A program made the position numbers and the translations under genes. Below the pieces are notes generated by a model that saw only the letters and a program-made list of their open reading frames with translations, ran no database searches and had not been told where the DNA came from. A stretch of 64,000 nt of DNA from Cycas panzhihuaensis (Eukaryota; Cycadophyta): the NCBI GenBank assembly GCA_023213395.1, contig CM041465.1:153953741-154017740 (forward strand). The letters run 5' to 3'. Positions within the stretch are counted from its first letter, which is position 1, and the number at the start of each line of letters is the position of its first letter. This document shows positions 48,308 through 60,530 of the stretch, in pieces.

Positions 48308-49272
48308 TAGTATGAAACCATCGTAAAAGACTCAAAGGACTATTAATAAAGACTGCAAAAGGCAGGAAGACCCAAAGACGAGGCTACCTAAAGGTGAAGC
48401 GGGCTATCTAGTGAACGAGAAGGAACTGTCGGTGAAAATTCCCCTCTAGGGTGCCAAAGGTCATTTAATGAAGTGAAATAGAGTCCCAAATAGAGGGGAT
48501 GCTTCCTTTGGAAGCCCCATAGGCATGAATGTGTAGCAAAAATAGATCTAGGATGGAAAAATGAGTCAAACGAGTATAAACTCAAGCATGCATGGGGATG
48601 GTACATAAAACGAGGCAAAAGGGGGTGTCATAAATGTACCCAGTGGGTCAAAGAGAAAGGAAGGACCCATAAGGCAAAGGTAATTAGGGAAGAGAGATGG
48701 TCTCAAGGGTTGTTGCAGTAAGAGAAATCGAAGAAGTACCCATCAGGGACCCTACCTATATAAGAAAAACTCAGTGAAAATGGAATTCACTTTCACGGGC
48801 TCACAAATGATTCAGAGCCCTTCTCCTTACGCAATAGAGCACCACCCAACTTTAGAGGCACACAGGGAGAGATCAGAGCAGTGGATCGAGGCACCAAGAT
48901 AGCCAGTGAGATCAGAGAGATGAGATGGTAGTAGTGAGGCCAGATTCAGTGAGTGCATCACCCATACCCAAACCCATTTATCATTTAAATTTCATTGCTT
49001 TTCAGTGGATTTTAATGTAGTTTTAGGCCCCTTATGGGTGAATAGCAATCGCCTGGAGTCCAAATTGGACCCAGCAAGAGGGGGAACCAGGGCATTGGGT
49101 AGCCCTGGTCTTGGTGGGCCTGAGGGTGGCCCACCCACACAATTTTTTTTTTTTTTTGGGGGCAAGAAACCCCCCATTTGGGGGGTGACATTGGTACGGT
49201 AGTGAAGATTGTGGTGTCACGATCTTTACCATGTGGCCATTGAGATTGAGCTAAAATATCAGTGGGCCCCAT
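48308..49272. other. Gypsy C segment between RNase H and the antisense ORF
   Basis: No firm gene. A minus frame at 48388-48618 has no family. A plus-strand CTATATAAG occurs at about 48756-48764. A poly-T run with C/G runs lies at 49142-49185. The part from about 49196 matches D 9223 onward. Confidence 0.4.
48756..48764 (+). promoter_or_regulatory. Candidate TATA box for the antisense ORF
   Basis: CTATATAAG on the plus strand, ~720 bp upstream of the PMD-like domain and on its strand. Motif only; no second copy to compare, because D lacks this segment. Confidence 0.25.
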
Positions 49273-49302
49273 GCTAAACTCTGCGATACCACAGAGTTTA
49301 GC
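49273..49302. other. Perfect hairpin beside the 3' end of gypsy C
   Basis: Arms GCTAAACTCTG and CAGAGTTTAGC (11 bp, perfect) around the loop CGATACCA. Related hairpins with the same loop occur at 9313-9340 and in the LTRs. Confidence 0.75.
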
Positions 49303-49479
49303 GTGGTGCAAAGGAAAATTAGCTAAAAAACATAAAAGATGGCCTAAAGTATAGTCAAACCTCAATCAGAGAGGGATGAGTGGCAGTCCTGAAGGAAGGA
49401 AAGTGAGTTTATATGGATTTTGACTGGTTTCTTGGGTGTTTTATAGGCAGTTATTGTGGTGGACAACTGTGAGAATATA

Positions 49480-50640
49480 GGAGTAGCTATGATCAGCTTT
49501 ATTGAGATGATGTCTCGAGGAGACTGATTAGTGCTGGGGAGCTGTGGCCTATTGAAGGCCATTCAGACACCTCAATATGCATCTAACCAACACATCCTAG
49601 TGTATATTATCTCACATTGGGATTGATGGAGGTACGTATTCCATCTCCCCTAAGTAGAAGATGTCATTGTCACACAAGGAGATGTTAGGAGGATCTTAGG
49701 AGTACCAACGGGAGGAGCACCAGTGTCACTAGGCGCATTGCCTAACAATGACACTGCACACAGGGAGGTAGTGACCTATTTCATAGGTCAGGACTGATGG
49801 GAGAGGAGAGGTATACAGGTTTAGAGTATGATCATCTCCAGGATTCCTCGTGTGAGGAAATTGATTACACTATGCATTCTATTCTGGATATCCTAGAAAT
49901 AGAACTATAGGGATATGCTCACCGAGTGGATGGATACAGTGAGGAGATGTGAGGCCAGGGAGAGGTTGGACTGATCCACATTGATATCGGTGAACTTGGT
50001 CACCCAGTTAGATGCCATAAGGGTAGCTGGGAGAGGAGGACTATCCTACATCACACTGCTATAGTGTTGGTTCTTTGATTATTTTAGAGCAGTGGCACTA
50101 CCAGGGGGGGCACACTCGATTTTAGTATGGGCTCCCATGGTCCACATGTGGCATACTTGATTAAGAGGAACCAAGGACCAGTCACATATCAGGCATTCAA
50201 TGGAGGCTACATCACTAGACCTCCTCACCATGGCAGACTATACATCATATCTGTATAGAGGGGTGAGGTAGGATAGTGATGATGAGGTAGGAGGAGTAGG
50301 AGGTGCCTTTGGTGAGGGAGACAATGATGACAGAGATGGGGCTGTCCTATCAGGAGCAGCAGGTAGAGAGGCGGGTCCACAAGGGACCGCAGGAGCAGAG
50401 GCAGGACCATCCAGATCTGCAGAATGAGAGGCAGGTCCATCAAGGACTACAAAGAAAGGTGGAGCTTCCCAAACACTAGTTTGGGAGCTAAGGATAGTGG
50501 GGAAAGTCCTTGCAGCAGTAGCACCCATAGGAGAGGTTGTACTGGAGGAGGAGGAGGTACCAGCAGTAAGGGGTGACTTATGGAGGAGGTGATCGTCTAA
50601 GTTAGGGAGTCGATAGTTCTAGCAGGTGAGACACTACCCT
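49480..50640 (+). pseudogene. Antisense ORF of gypsy C, plant-mobile-domain-like
   Basis: Counterpart of 9494-10690, opposite to gag. Landmarks: LISFIEMMSRGD, YIISHWD...YVFHLP, a VTQGDVRRILGVPTGGAP block, and further on MIISRIPRVRKLITLCILFW. These follow the PMD order of helix, 'FHLP' motif, 'ILG.P' motif and a later 'R.Y....' type region. The tail (50270-50640) is Gly/Ala/Gln-rich low complexity. Stops break the frame. It is retained although C has lost RT and integrase. Confidence 0.55.
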
Positions 50641-52139
50641 TTCCCATCATCTTTCAGTCACTAGATATCTAGTTGTTGTGCTTCGTTTTATTTGTTTGGT
50701 GTACTTATGGATATACATACTGACATGTGGCATGTTGGATTCTGTAAGAGAAATAGACATCAGGATGTTGGCTAAGGCAGTAGTTTGGGAGATGTTCCCA
50801 TGGGTCTACGCGGAGGGACAACCTCCCATCTAGGTAGGATAGGATCCACGGTTGGCAGGGGACCATACGCTAATATTTGCCCCTTTAGTCAAGGCTAGAG
50901 ACATGGGTGGTAGAGTCCCAAGAGCACAAGGCGTGAGTGGGACAGCTACAGGGAGAGTTGGATATGACGAGAGCAAAGAGAGATGCTCTATGAAGCTGGG
51001 TCCAGGCTCTAAAGACTTAAGGATGATCAAGTGGTGATGTAGAGAGCCGCATCGGGATAGTAGTACTGGAGGAGTGGCTTCAAGGAGTGGAGGGTGAGAG
51101 GGATCATATCCAGATGTGATACAATCAGCTCGTGGGCCAAATAGCATCAAGGTCATCAAGGAGTAGGACATATACCCACATAGCGATGATGACCCCGAGG
51201 ATGCCTCAGCATGAGGGAAGCGAGGCAGGGAGCTCGTAGAGGCACAGGAGGAGTCTGGGAGGTATGTGGTCCCTGGGAGAGGGATCACATAGACTAGGAG
51301 ATGATACTTGAGGAGCAAGGCAGCATTAGAGAGTAGGATACAATATTTTTGATTTGACATAGGAAAGAACTAGACCTTTAGGGAGTCACCATATGTTGCC
51401 ACATAATTGTACTCCTCCCTGCAAGGATTCTAGCTTCCCATAGATGATGTACCATACCTTTTATATGATATGACACATGACAATTTTGTATATATGGATG
51501 GGGCTATTGGCGCCCTGTTTGATATATGCTGATATGTGTGATGACACATGATGAGTGATGATGTTATATTTGCTTTTACGTGTATGCATGTGTGTATATG
51601 TATTAGGGTATACAGATGCGTGATAAGCTATGGATCATGATGTTTTGAGTTAATTATTATATGGTTTGTGTTAGAGGATTGTTTCGGTTATACATGCTTC
51701 CTTTCATGCAAAGCCATATTCCTAGCAGGCATACACACGATCACCATGAGCATCGATGATGGATATATGTGAGGCTAGGAGGTAGGGCAGCATACATGTC
51801 CACATAGGAGCATAGTAGGATATGCAAAGGATGTACTAGTGGGAAGGGAGTGACAATACTCTAGCACACCATCCTAGTTGGGAGTGTTTCCAGGCTCAGG
51901 AGTGACAGGGACAACACACCCAATTAAGAAGACAGGCCCCCAGAGAAAGGGGACAAGGGGTTCTGCGGGAGGAACCCAAAAGAAGCAAGAAGGCCACCCT
52001 AAGCCACCATTCCACCTGTGACTAGGGGGAATGGAGATGCACTTAGGGTGGTAGTTTAGGCTCATTTTAAAGTGCGAAGAGAGAAGGGATTATGCCTATC
52101 CCACACAGGTATAGCGGTAGTCACACATAGAATTTGAGA
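50641..52139 (+). pseudogene. C-terminal part and tail of the C antisense ORF region
   Basis: Aligns with D 10691-11950. The plus-strand coil-like segment lies near 51100-51160. The minus-strand frame 50830-51360 (176 residues, Ser/Pro/Leu-rich) overlaps it but is not conserved in length or composition in D. From about 51360 on the sequence is non-coding. Confidence 0.4.
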
Positions 52140-52408
52140 TAGGTGACGAAGGGTAGGCCCAGTGTAGCTAGGCCTATAAGCAAAATGGGTTTGGTTGGGA
52201 CCAGATGAGTGCGATGGGCCTGACATGCGATAGATCACATGGTAAGGTTACATCTGAGTAGGAGTGGCTCTAGTCCTCGGTGAGGATCTAGAGTGTGAAG
52301 AAGAAGTACCTCTATGAGTGGCTTGTCAATGCAGACACCTATGTGAAACCGTTTAGGGAGGGCGTGAAGGTAAAAGAAGTGGTTAGTTTAAAAGTAGTGG
52401 CTTAGGAG
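52140..52408 (-). other. Junction where pol is missing in gypsy C
   Basis: In D about 2.7 kb of integrase, RNase H and RT lie here (11960-14648). In C only ~270 bp without a recognised motif separates the antisense ORF tail (last match 'CACATAGAATTT' at ~52130) from the protease linker. It marks an internal deletion. Confidence 0.65.
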
Positions 52409-53160
52409 CTAATGTAGAATGAAGAGGAGTAACAATATCTGATTGGGATATCCTCTTAGATGCACGTGAAACAATGGTAACACAGTGAGGATGGGGCTCA
52501 TAACCCTCATATCTGACTCAAAATCACCCACGATGGCTAAGTAATCATAATTACCTACACCAATAGAGGAAAACCTGACTAGGTTTGGCTCATGACAAGG
52601 CATAGGTTCTGACTGATGAAGGTCAGTCTCTTGAAACAGGGGCCCTATGGAAGGGATAGCCTCCTCAGGATCACTATCTTCCTCATCGAAGATAGCCTGA
52701 TAGGCTTGATGAGAAGTGTGAGATGGAATAAGCTCACGGGCAATAACCTTAACTTATCCTTCATGGATAAATTTAAGTTGCCCCTAATGCGAGAAGCAGA
52801 TTTCTCCTATTTGGTCAAGGCATGGTCGGCCCAATAAGAGGTTTTACTCTACATTGATATCAAGTATAACAACCTCGATAGAAACAGTCTTTCCTCCTAA
52901 GGTAAGGGAAAGGGAGACTGTCCCTAAGGGGGACTACTCAGTCCCATCATACCCTTGGCATTTCTAAGGGATAGACTTAAGAGCAAATATGCCTAGCTCC
53001 TTGAGCATGCACGTAGGCATAGCATTAACCAAGGAGCCATTATCTACGATGGTCCTCTTTATGATAAAATCAGGGGTGTCAACAAAAATGATAAATGTAT
53101 AACGCAAAAGCTTCTCTCACTCACTGGGAGATGGGAGATCTCAGGGATCGAATGAGATGA
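52409..53160 (-). pseudogene. Gypsy C protease and linker
   Basis: Tat-type retropepsin: RTIVDNGSLVNAMP (about 53020-53060) with the catalytic Asp kept, then LGTVSLSLTLGGKTVSIEVV, a LLGRPCLDQIG segment and GQLKFIHEG. The linker (52409-52603) contains RFSSIGVGNYDYLAIVGDFE, matching D 15230-15330. A few stops are present. It would process gag and pol in an intact element. Confidence 0.75.
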
Positions 53161-56060
53161 TAGGTGGTCTATGGGAGGTGGCTCCTACCACATGGATAGA
53201 AGCATCTTGTTAACCAAGAGCTTCAAGAAGGAGAGCATGCTACTCAGGACATCTTCTCAAGACATCCATCAAGGACATCCCCGTAGCGATGATGTGAAGC
53301 CCGTCAATGATAGAGAAAGGATTCCCCTTTGTAGTAGGTTGGGGAAGAGCCCTTTGGAAATCATAACGGCCAGGATGCACGTGAACAGTCTTGGGAAGCA
53401 CATGGACTTCTAGAGGAAGGATCTCCAGAAGAGGATCAAGGTGAGTTGTGGATGAAGAGGTGCCATTCACCTCTTTGATTGCTTGAGAATGACTTAAAGC
53501 ATACAATGGGGTAGTCTCAAGCAACTGAATGAACTTCTTCCCCTTATTCTAGAATCACGAAGGTGAAGAGGTATGTTAGTTAGGGGAACCCGAGGAAGAG
53601 GATGAATTCCTCACACCCTTCCCTTTGGCTTATGAAGGGCAAGGGTTTGGAGACCTTCCTTAGTTCTGGTTGTTCTTTTTCCTGGGGTTGCAATCACGTT
53701 CCCCATGTTTGGGGAAGGGATCTCTATGAATAGTCTAGTCTAGGTTGGGCCTAAATACCCATTTGGGGGAAGAGTCATGTTGTGAGGTAGCCTTAGGATG
53801 CTAGGCCCGACATTGTAAATCATCGTGGAAGCACTCCCTATGGATGGAGCACCACTTCTTCTCAAGGGAGAAATCAGTTTTCCTTACTTGAGAGGACTGG
53901 GTGTTGCCACCCTTGGAAGGAGTAGCTTGGGAAGCCTCGTGAATTGACTTATTAGATGTGGGAGATGAAGGATCTTAGAGCTTGAGCTCCTTCATAGTAT
54001 GTTTGAATGAACATATAGCTGAAGTGAGAGGATCTAGAGTCTTCTTGGTAGAATGGGAAGAAGACCTAGTGGGTTGCTGAGTTTTGGTTTCTCGTGGTGG
54101 TAGGGGTGCCTCATATCGTTGTGAATACTTTAGAGGATTTTTTAGTCCAGCCCAGATCTCAATGGCCTCAAGTGCCAAGCACTTCGCTATAGCAGAGTTA
54201 CACATAGTTGCCCCCATCTTGAGGACTTCTACGTGGACTTCTGGATGAAGGACATTGATAAAAAGGTCCCTCTTTAACTCCTTAGGCAGAGTTGCCTTGG
54301 TGGAATGAAGAAGGTCGTGAAATGCCTCAGAAAGTCACGATTCATTTCATCGTGACCTTATTTAAGCGACAGAAGGGATTTTATCCCACTCTCAAATGGA
54401 CAAGCCATGTCAAAATAGTTGACAAACTTATCCATGAGCTACTGGAATGAAAAAATAGAATGTGCAGGCAGGCGATAAAACCACTTGAGGGCATCGCCTT
54501 GAAGGGATCATGGAAATAGTTTCACGAGGATGTGGTCACAGGTCTAGTAGTCGATGCATGCCATAGAGAAACTACAGACATGCTCCGTTGGGTCTTGCGA
54601 CGAAATCCCATCGAATTTGGGGACTTCAGGAGGGTGAGGCGGTAAGTTAGTTCTTAACACCTCAATAGATAAGGGGGTTGATCGATAGTCCATAAGGGGA
54701 CGTGCCCTTAACTGGACCATAGGGTTAATGGAAATTGGAAATGATGGCGAGTAGGTTTGTCTAAATCCTCCTTAAAGGGTTTGGCTCGAAAGGGGATGTT
54801 GTCCTCCTACCGCTTGGTTAGAAGGCATGAACCCCACATTCGAAGAAACCTACATGGGAGCAGATAGGTGCGATGGACCCATCCCTCCTAGAGGGAACAC
54901 TCCTTGTTGAAAAAGAGCTTGAGGGAAGATGCCTTAGGAAGGAGTTATCCCTCCTTGCAAAGGCACGATGTGAGGTGCCATATAGGATGGTAGGAAGGAG
55001 GGGCGGGGGACTAGACTTTGCCCAAATGGGCTGCCCATGGGTGGCGTGACTCCATAAGGATGCATAGGGTCCACCCCATAAGCAGGTAGGGAGTTCCCTT
55101 TACTGTGCCCCCACGGTTGAGTAGTGTAACTGGGAATACATAGAGAGAAGGGTCCCTAGGTTAGTATTGGGAGTGTGCAGGGATGGACCCCATGTGACTA
55201 GAAATAGGTGGATATGTGTGTCACCTAGGTCTAGTAAGTAGTAGATAAACAATGGTGGGTGGAAGACTAGTCATTTGACTAGACGAGGGCATGCTCAACT
55301 CGAGTTAAGAAAATGATATGCCCTGAGTGGTCCCTAAGAAACATACACCGTGGGGAGAGGTGGAAGAGATGAGAGGCAGGCTCGTCATGGGTAAGGAAGC
55401 TGAATGAGATGAGCAAGGTGAGGGAGATGTAGAAGAAGGAAGCGCAATGCTTCGCAAGACATTCTCAAACCATTTAGGGTATGGTCAAAGATGGGCGACT
55501 TAGAAACATTGGCTTAAAGCTTCTACTACATCAACGGGAGGGGTATCCGCTTTATCGTAAGAGGTGGAAAGGACCTCATATGAAGTGAACCCCGTAGGAC
55601 AATCCTCATGCGAGTCACCATGATGATGGTAAAACCCTAAAGGAGATGAAGGATCTACTTTGTGAGTAGAGGAATGGTGAGATTGAGGGTGTGGCTGGAC
55701 ACCTGGATAATAAATGGGATCTTCACTTCCTTGGGCAGACCCTTGGATAGAAGTAGATGGCTTAAGATAATCAAACATATAAGCCTGGTATGCCCAATCT
55801 AAAAGAGATCCCTCCATGATTAGATCAAGATCTGATATTAGAAGGGAATGATATGAGGGCTCTTCCAACAATGGAGGTAGGCCTCGTAAGTGACGTAAGA
55901 ATCATTGCATGTAAGTTTTGCATATGTGCTGGAGGAAAAGAGAAATAAGGTTATGCATGCATTGGGGTCGCCCAACAAGATCAAAAGGGAAAGCTACTAA
56001 GAGGTAGTAGCACTAACAGGAAAAGGAGAAAGACTAATTCCTTTACTAGCAAGTCCCCAC
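53161..56060 (-). pseudogene. Gypsy C gag
   Basis: From the primer-site side: an N-terminal Ser/His/Tyr-rich part 55500-55871 (EGSLLDWAYQAYMFDYLKP within it), a Pro-rich middle, and a Retrotrans_gag-like core about 53975-54500 (FESGIKSLLSLK, LPKELKRDLFIN, VHVEVLKMGA). A C-terminal block 53240-53524 ends ...MSLMDVLRR. It has the same order as D2 and D, with several frame breaks. A zinc knuckle is not recognisable. Confidence 0.72.
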
Positions 56061-56072
56061 TATGGGAGCCAG
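56053..56072 (-). promoter_or_regulatory. Primer-binding-site-like sequence of gypsy C
   Basis: The minus strand reads TGGCTCCCATAGTGGGGAC one base inside the LTR end. This is the best preserved of the three gypsy copies. The donor tRNA is not assigned. Confidence 0.55.
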
Positions 56073-59000
56073 TGGAATCGCATCTATGGGGATGGTAACT
56101 ACACTTGGTTAGGATTAGGACTATTGATGGAGGGCTCCAGAATAAAGGGATCAATCTAATAAGTGAAAGGAAGCACCCACACAGGACGTTCGTGCATCAG
56201 AACGAAGGTTCAGGACCCTCAAATGGTACATAACTTCCTCTGGGTAACTTAGTCTTTGATTTTAGAGGGTAGCATAAGCGAGGGATATCCTCGGCTACCC
56301 GAGTAACCTCAAAATAGGGATCTTCCTACCCTTGGATAGCTAGAAGGGGGAGGCAAGACCCAACGAGGAAGTAGATCCTCACGGAGGACTAAGGGACGTA
56401 GATGGGATGTGTGTAAGTATGTGACAAGAGGTATCCATTCGTAAGGGTGGTGTTAGACAACCACCATTTACACGAAACCAACCTAAAGGAGGGAATGATA
56501 AGGTTATTAAGTTGGTATAGGTATGATGGGTAAAAGGAAGAGGTCTTAAGTCATGAGTCCTTAAACTAACCCACCTAAAGGGAGTGTTGGATAGACAAAG
56601 AATGATGGCGAAAGAAGTTCTTACCACTCTATGTGTGAGGGAGTCTAATATCTACATGCAATAATCGAGGAGGAGACTAGTTATTTGTGTATACAAATGA
56701 GAGGTAAGTGAGGCATATATGTGTAAAAGATTATAAATATACTTTTTCTTTTATTTTCTCTCAAAGATAAATTCTCGCTCTCGTTTCACTTTAAGCAAGG
56801 GAAGGAGGAAGAAAGAGATAAACTAATATATCATATAGAGTGCACATCAATGTAATTGAACGAAGAGGGGAAATGGGATATCTCCTACCAAACACTCTTT
56901 TCTAAAGCACAAACTAATGTGCAAATGAACGATGTAAGTTGGTTCTCTTTTACCTTATTCCTTTATGTTCTTTTCAATCAAATGTATAAACTAAAAGAAG
57001 CAAGAAAAGACCTACAAAAGGAAGGGGGCATACCTGGAAAGGCGATGCAGTTGAAACGAAGTTTTGATCTTGCACCACACTCGTTTCTTCTTTTCCCTCT
57101 CCTAATGTACAAGCAACGCAGGGGTTTCCTTACCTCCGACAAAACAAAAGGAAGAAAGCAAGAAAAACACAAGGGAAAAGGAAATATACAAAGGCTAAAA
57201 TAACCAAGGAAAAGAAGGCCAAGAAATGTACCTATATTGTTGTCATTTATCCTTCTCCGTAAATGGCGTGGTAAACCTGCAATCACAAAGTTTCCTACCC
57301 TTTCCTAAGGGGATGCTAGAATAATAAGAAAATATATGTATATATATAATGGCAGAGTTCTAAAATGTTGCAAGTTAAAGTACTTCAAGTTAAGTGATCT
57401 TCCACCAAAGAACAACTCTATGTCTCCCAGGAACCAATAACACAAGACAAGGTATGGGGAAGGTTAGTCTCAGAATGGCTAACCCTCCAATAAGTGTATC
57501 TTTACATTGCCCTTAGACGTAGAAAACAACAGGTTGCGATAGCCTAATGGCAGTGAATAATAGGGGAAATAAACAACATGAGGTTTACAGATGTTGCCTA
57601 TGTTGCAAGTATGCTACGTGCAATAAATTACAACATTAGACAAGCCAAGACCCAAGGTGGATGAGAGACACTATTTGGGGTTAGAAGAGTTGCCTAAGAG
57701 AGGCAATTAAGCCTAGAAATAATGCAGTAAGGGGACTGCATATGCTGATATCCAATGCTAGCCAATTCCCAGAGACTCCCTAATAGCTCAAGAGAGGCAC
57801 TAGTGGAAAAGAGGAAAGAGGAGAAGGGGGTTGCCCTTGAGGAGCAGGCCTAGTTAGGTATAGAACCTACCTTGGCTCCTTTCTCTCACTCTTTAGGATC
57901 CTTTGCCACAACCTCCTTAGAAAAAACTAGGAAAGGGCAGGAAGATGGAGAGGACAGAAAGAAAAGAGATAGAATGACTACCTCCTGTATGCACTGAAAA
58001 AATAAGGAAAGGAAGGATATTCTCAATGATCGAACCTCTTATAAGGAAGTTCAAAGGAATGAAATGGAGCAACAATGAAATAATACCTACTAGACTGAGT
58101 AGGAGGCAGGTCTTCCCCTGAAAATAATAGGAAAATAACAGATTTAATGTGCTTATAGGGAGTCCTTAGGAGGATGCTACAACCTAGAAACAAACTTACT
58201 AAAACTTATTAAAAGGGCATGGGAGGTGAAACTTGGAATGAATCCTTGCTTGAAGACGTTTTTGTTAGCAAGCCGACTACCATAAATCTTAGCTGAAGTA
58301 GGTGGATCTTAGGCTAGAGCATAGGGAACTCAGGTTTCGCAGGGTATTCCTGCAAAAAACTACTTTTGGAAGAAGGAGAAGAGAAAAGAGTAGGTGGTAG
58401 AAGAGGAAGAAAATGAGGTTCTTTTGGGATTTCTACCTAACCCTAGGTTGAATGGATGATTAGGATTGAGGTAGGGCTCAAGAGGCATCAAAGCTACATG
58501 GCAATTTTATGAAAAAAATGAAATTTGCCACAGCTAATTTTTAAAAAATGTGAAGTGATAGTCCCCCCATGGTAAACTTCACAGTACTACAAAGTTTATT
58601 GCAGTACCGTGACATTTATTGCGGCGTGATGAAAGAGATAAAAACATGACAAAAATGGATGCCTGAGAGCCCCAAAAGAGGGTACCCCAGGCCTAGAAAG
58701 GGTCGTCCCTCTATCCAGATGGATGGAGACATACATGTGAATATGATGACCTAAACTGGATGGGGTACCAGAACGATCAGATAGAGTACTAGAGCGATCA
58801 GATGGGGTACCAGAGCGGTAGGACTCCCAAGAAATTGATAATTAGAATAAAGATGTAGCAATCACACTTAGCGGGGTGTTAAGGGTTGCAATGTTACAAG
58901 GGGTGTGATGGATCACATGGGTTGAGTGGTGCTTAGGACAACTTATAGGTACATAGGATGGCTGTGGAGTGCCATGGGGATGCATATCCCACTGATCATC

Positions 59001-59195
59001 ATAGGCTGAAAGAGTACCAAGCAATATGATTAAGAAACAGATGCAAGGTGATCACTTGAATGTGGCAATCAACTATGTAGTAAAATGATACTTTTATTTA
59101 CCTTTCTAGAGAAGTAGTAAAGGCAAAGGATAGAAGAATATTTGCACTTACCTGAGTCGACTTGCCAAGAACCCATTCCTGGTAGTTGAGAAATA
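56073..59195 (-). mobile_element. Gypsy C 5' LTR
   Basis: 3.12 kb, plus strand TGGAATCGCATC...GTTGAGAAATA (terminal CA changed to TA). Complete and uninterrupted. It aligns with 38570-41451 plus 47107-47304. Differences include a 21-bp unit present three times at 58759-58821 but once in the partner. Holds the hairpin TAAACTT / AAGTTTA (58573-58598). Confidence 0.88.
58759..58821. repeat. 21-bp repeat, three units, in the C 5' LTR
   Basis: Units start at 58759, 58780 and 58801 with the pattern GATGGGGTACCAGAGCGATCA, differing at a few bases. The 3' LTR has a single unit near 41250. Confidence 0.85.
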
Positions 59196-59460
59196 GTAGC
59201 ATTAGAATTAGGATATTTGATGGTGTAGTGAGAACATTAACTGAGGTTAGACATGTACCTGATTTGAAAAGGAATCTGTTTTCCTTGGGTGAATTAGATT
59301 CAGGAGGTTATAAGCATACAAGTCATGAAGGAGTCTTAAAGCTATCAAAGGGCGCCTTGGTTCTTTTGAAAGCCTTAAAGAAATGACACATTTACATTCT
59401 AATGGGAAGTATAGATGTCAGTCATACAGCTATAACATCAAAGACTGCAAAAGATCTAGC
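59196..59460 (+). pseudogene. Copia H protease end
   Basis: The frame resumes after gypsy C with GTAGC (right duplication 59196-59200) and SIRIRIFDGVVRTLTEVRHV, then LKRNLFSLGELDSGG. Open to 59386, where a TGA follows LLKALKK. The left part is at 37593-38569. Confidence 0.85.
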
Positions 59461-60530
59461 TCAATTATGGCATCAGAGACTTGGGAACATGAGTGAGAGA
59501 GGACTTAAGGTGCTAATAAACCATAAGTTACTTCCTAACTTATAACTTTTAGATTTGGTTTTTTGCAAACATTGTGTTTTTAGAAAGCAATATAGACTCA
59601 GGTTTAAAGTAGGGAGTCACACTAGTAAAGGTGTTCTAGACTACATACATTCAGATGTATGGAGACCAACCCCTACAATATCTTATGTAGGATCATTGTA
59701 CTTTATCATATTTATAGATGATTACTCTAGAAAGCTATGGCTCTATTTTCTGAAAAGGAAATCTGAAGTTTCTAGTGTGTTTAAGCAGTTCAGAGCTCTA
59801 GTTGAGAAGAGCACTGGTAAGTCAATCAAATGTTTAAGAACTGACAATGGAGGTAAGTTCAACTCCTTAGAGTTTGAGAATTATTACAGAGAAGTTGGGA
59901 TCAAAAGGCACAAGACCAGTAGCTATACTCTGCAACAAAATGGCATAGTTGAATGCATGAATAGGATACTCTTAGAAAGAGCAAGAAGCATGCTAAGTAA
60001 TAAAGGAGTAGAGTAGGTCTTATGGGCATAAGCTATTCAAACAACTTACTATCTGGTAAATAGGTTACCATCACTTACAATAGATTGTAAGATTCCTAAA
60101 GAGGTATGGACTAGACATCCATGTGACTATTCAAATTTGAAAGTTTTTTGTTGTGATTCTTATGCCTTGACTGATAAAAGTAAATGTTCAAAGTTAAACC
60201 CAAAATCCAAGAGATGTGTCTTTGTCAGTTATGGTGATAAAGATGGTGTATAGGGATACAAGTTGTGGGATCCTGCTAGCCATAAAATCACCATTAATAG
60301 AGATGTTGTATTTGATGAATCTCCCCTTCTAAAATCAGACAATGTAGAAGTTGAAGTGAAACAGGAGCAGAAAGTTAAACATTAACAAGACAAGTTTGAA
60401 ACCCATCTATCTTTGGAATTAGAAGAGTAGGAAGATCTTTCTGAAGATGAATCTGTAACAGATTTATAGGAGTATGTAGATACTCCCCTACTAACAGTTA
60501 GAATATCTACATAACTTACTCATCCACCTG
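59461..60530 (+). pseudogene. Copia H integrase
   Basis: Zinc-binding LWHQRLGNM...CKHCVFRKQ, with the second His of the HHCC motif changed to Asn. Core: the first Asp in HSDVWRPTP (about 59648), FIDDYSRKLWLYFLKRK, the second Asp in LRTDNGGKFN, and the third residue Glu kept in NGIVECMNRILLERARSM (59946-60000). An open stretch of 153 codons spans 59555-60016. Further on are WDPASHKITI and an acidic linker. Stops follow. Better preserved than in F. Confidence 0.88.

Larger units (their letters stand above)
38570..59195 (-). mobile_element. Gypsy C, pol-deleted element inserted in copia H
   Basis: 20.6 kb including B2, about 15 kb without it, minus orientation. In element order: 5' LTR 56073-59195, primer-site-like sequence, gag, protease, (RT and integrase missing), antisense PMD-like ORF, sense RNase H, 3' LTR 38570-47304 (split). 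Target duplication GTAGT/GTAGC. The copia H coding frame resumes exactly at its right border, which proves insertion. Confidence 0.88.

Noticed and set aside
49273-49302. TGGTATCG in hairpin loops read as a tRNA primer site
   Set aside because: It does not adjoin an LTR terminus at the correct side; the real primer-like sites of this family are at 6014, 24107 and 56072.
50830-51360. 176-residue minus-strand frame rich in Ser, Pro and Leu
   Set aside because: It is the shadow of the antisense ORF region; the plus-strand coil-like frame is the one matched in D.
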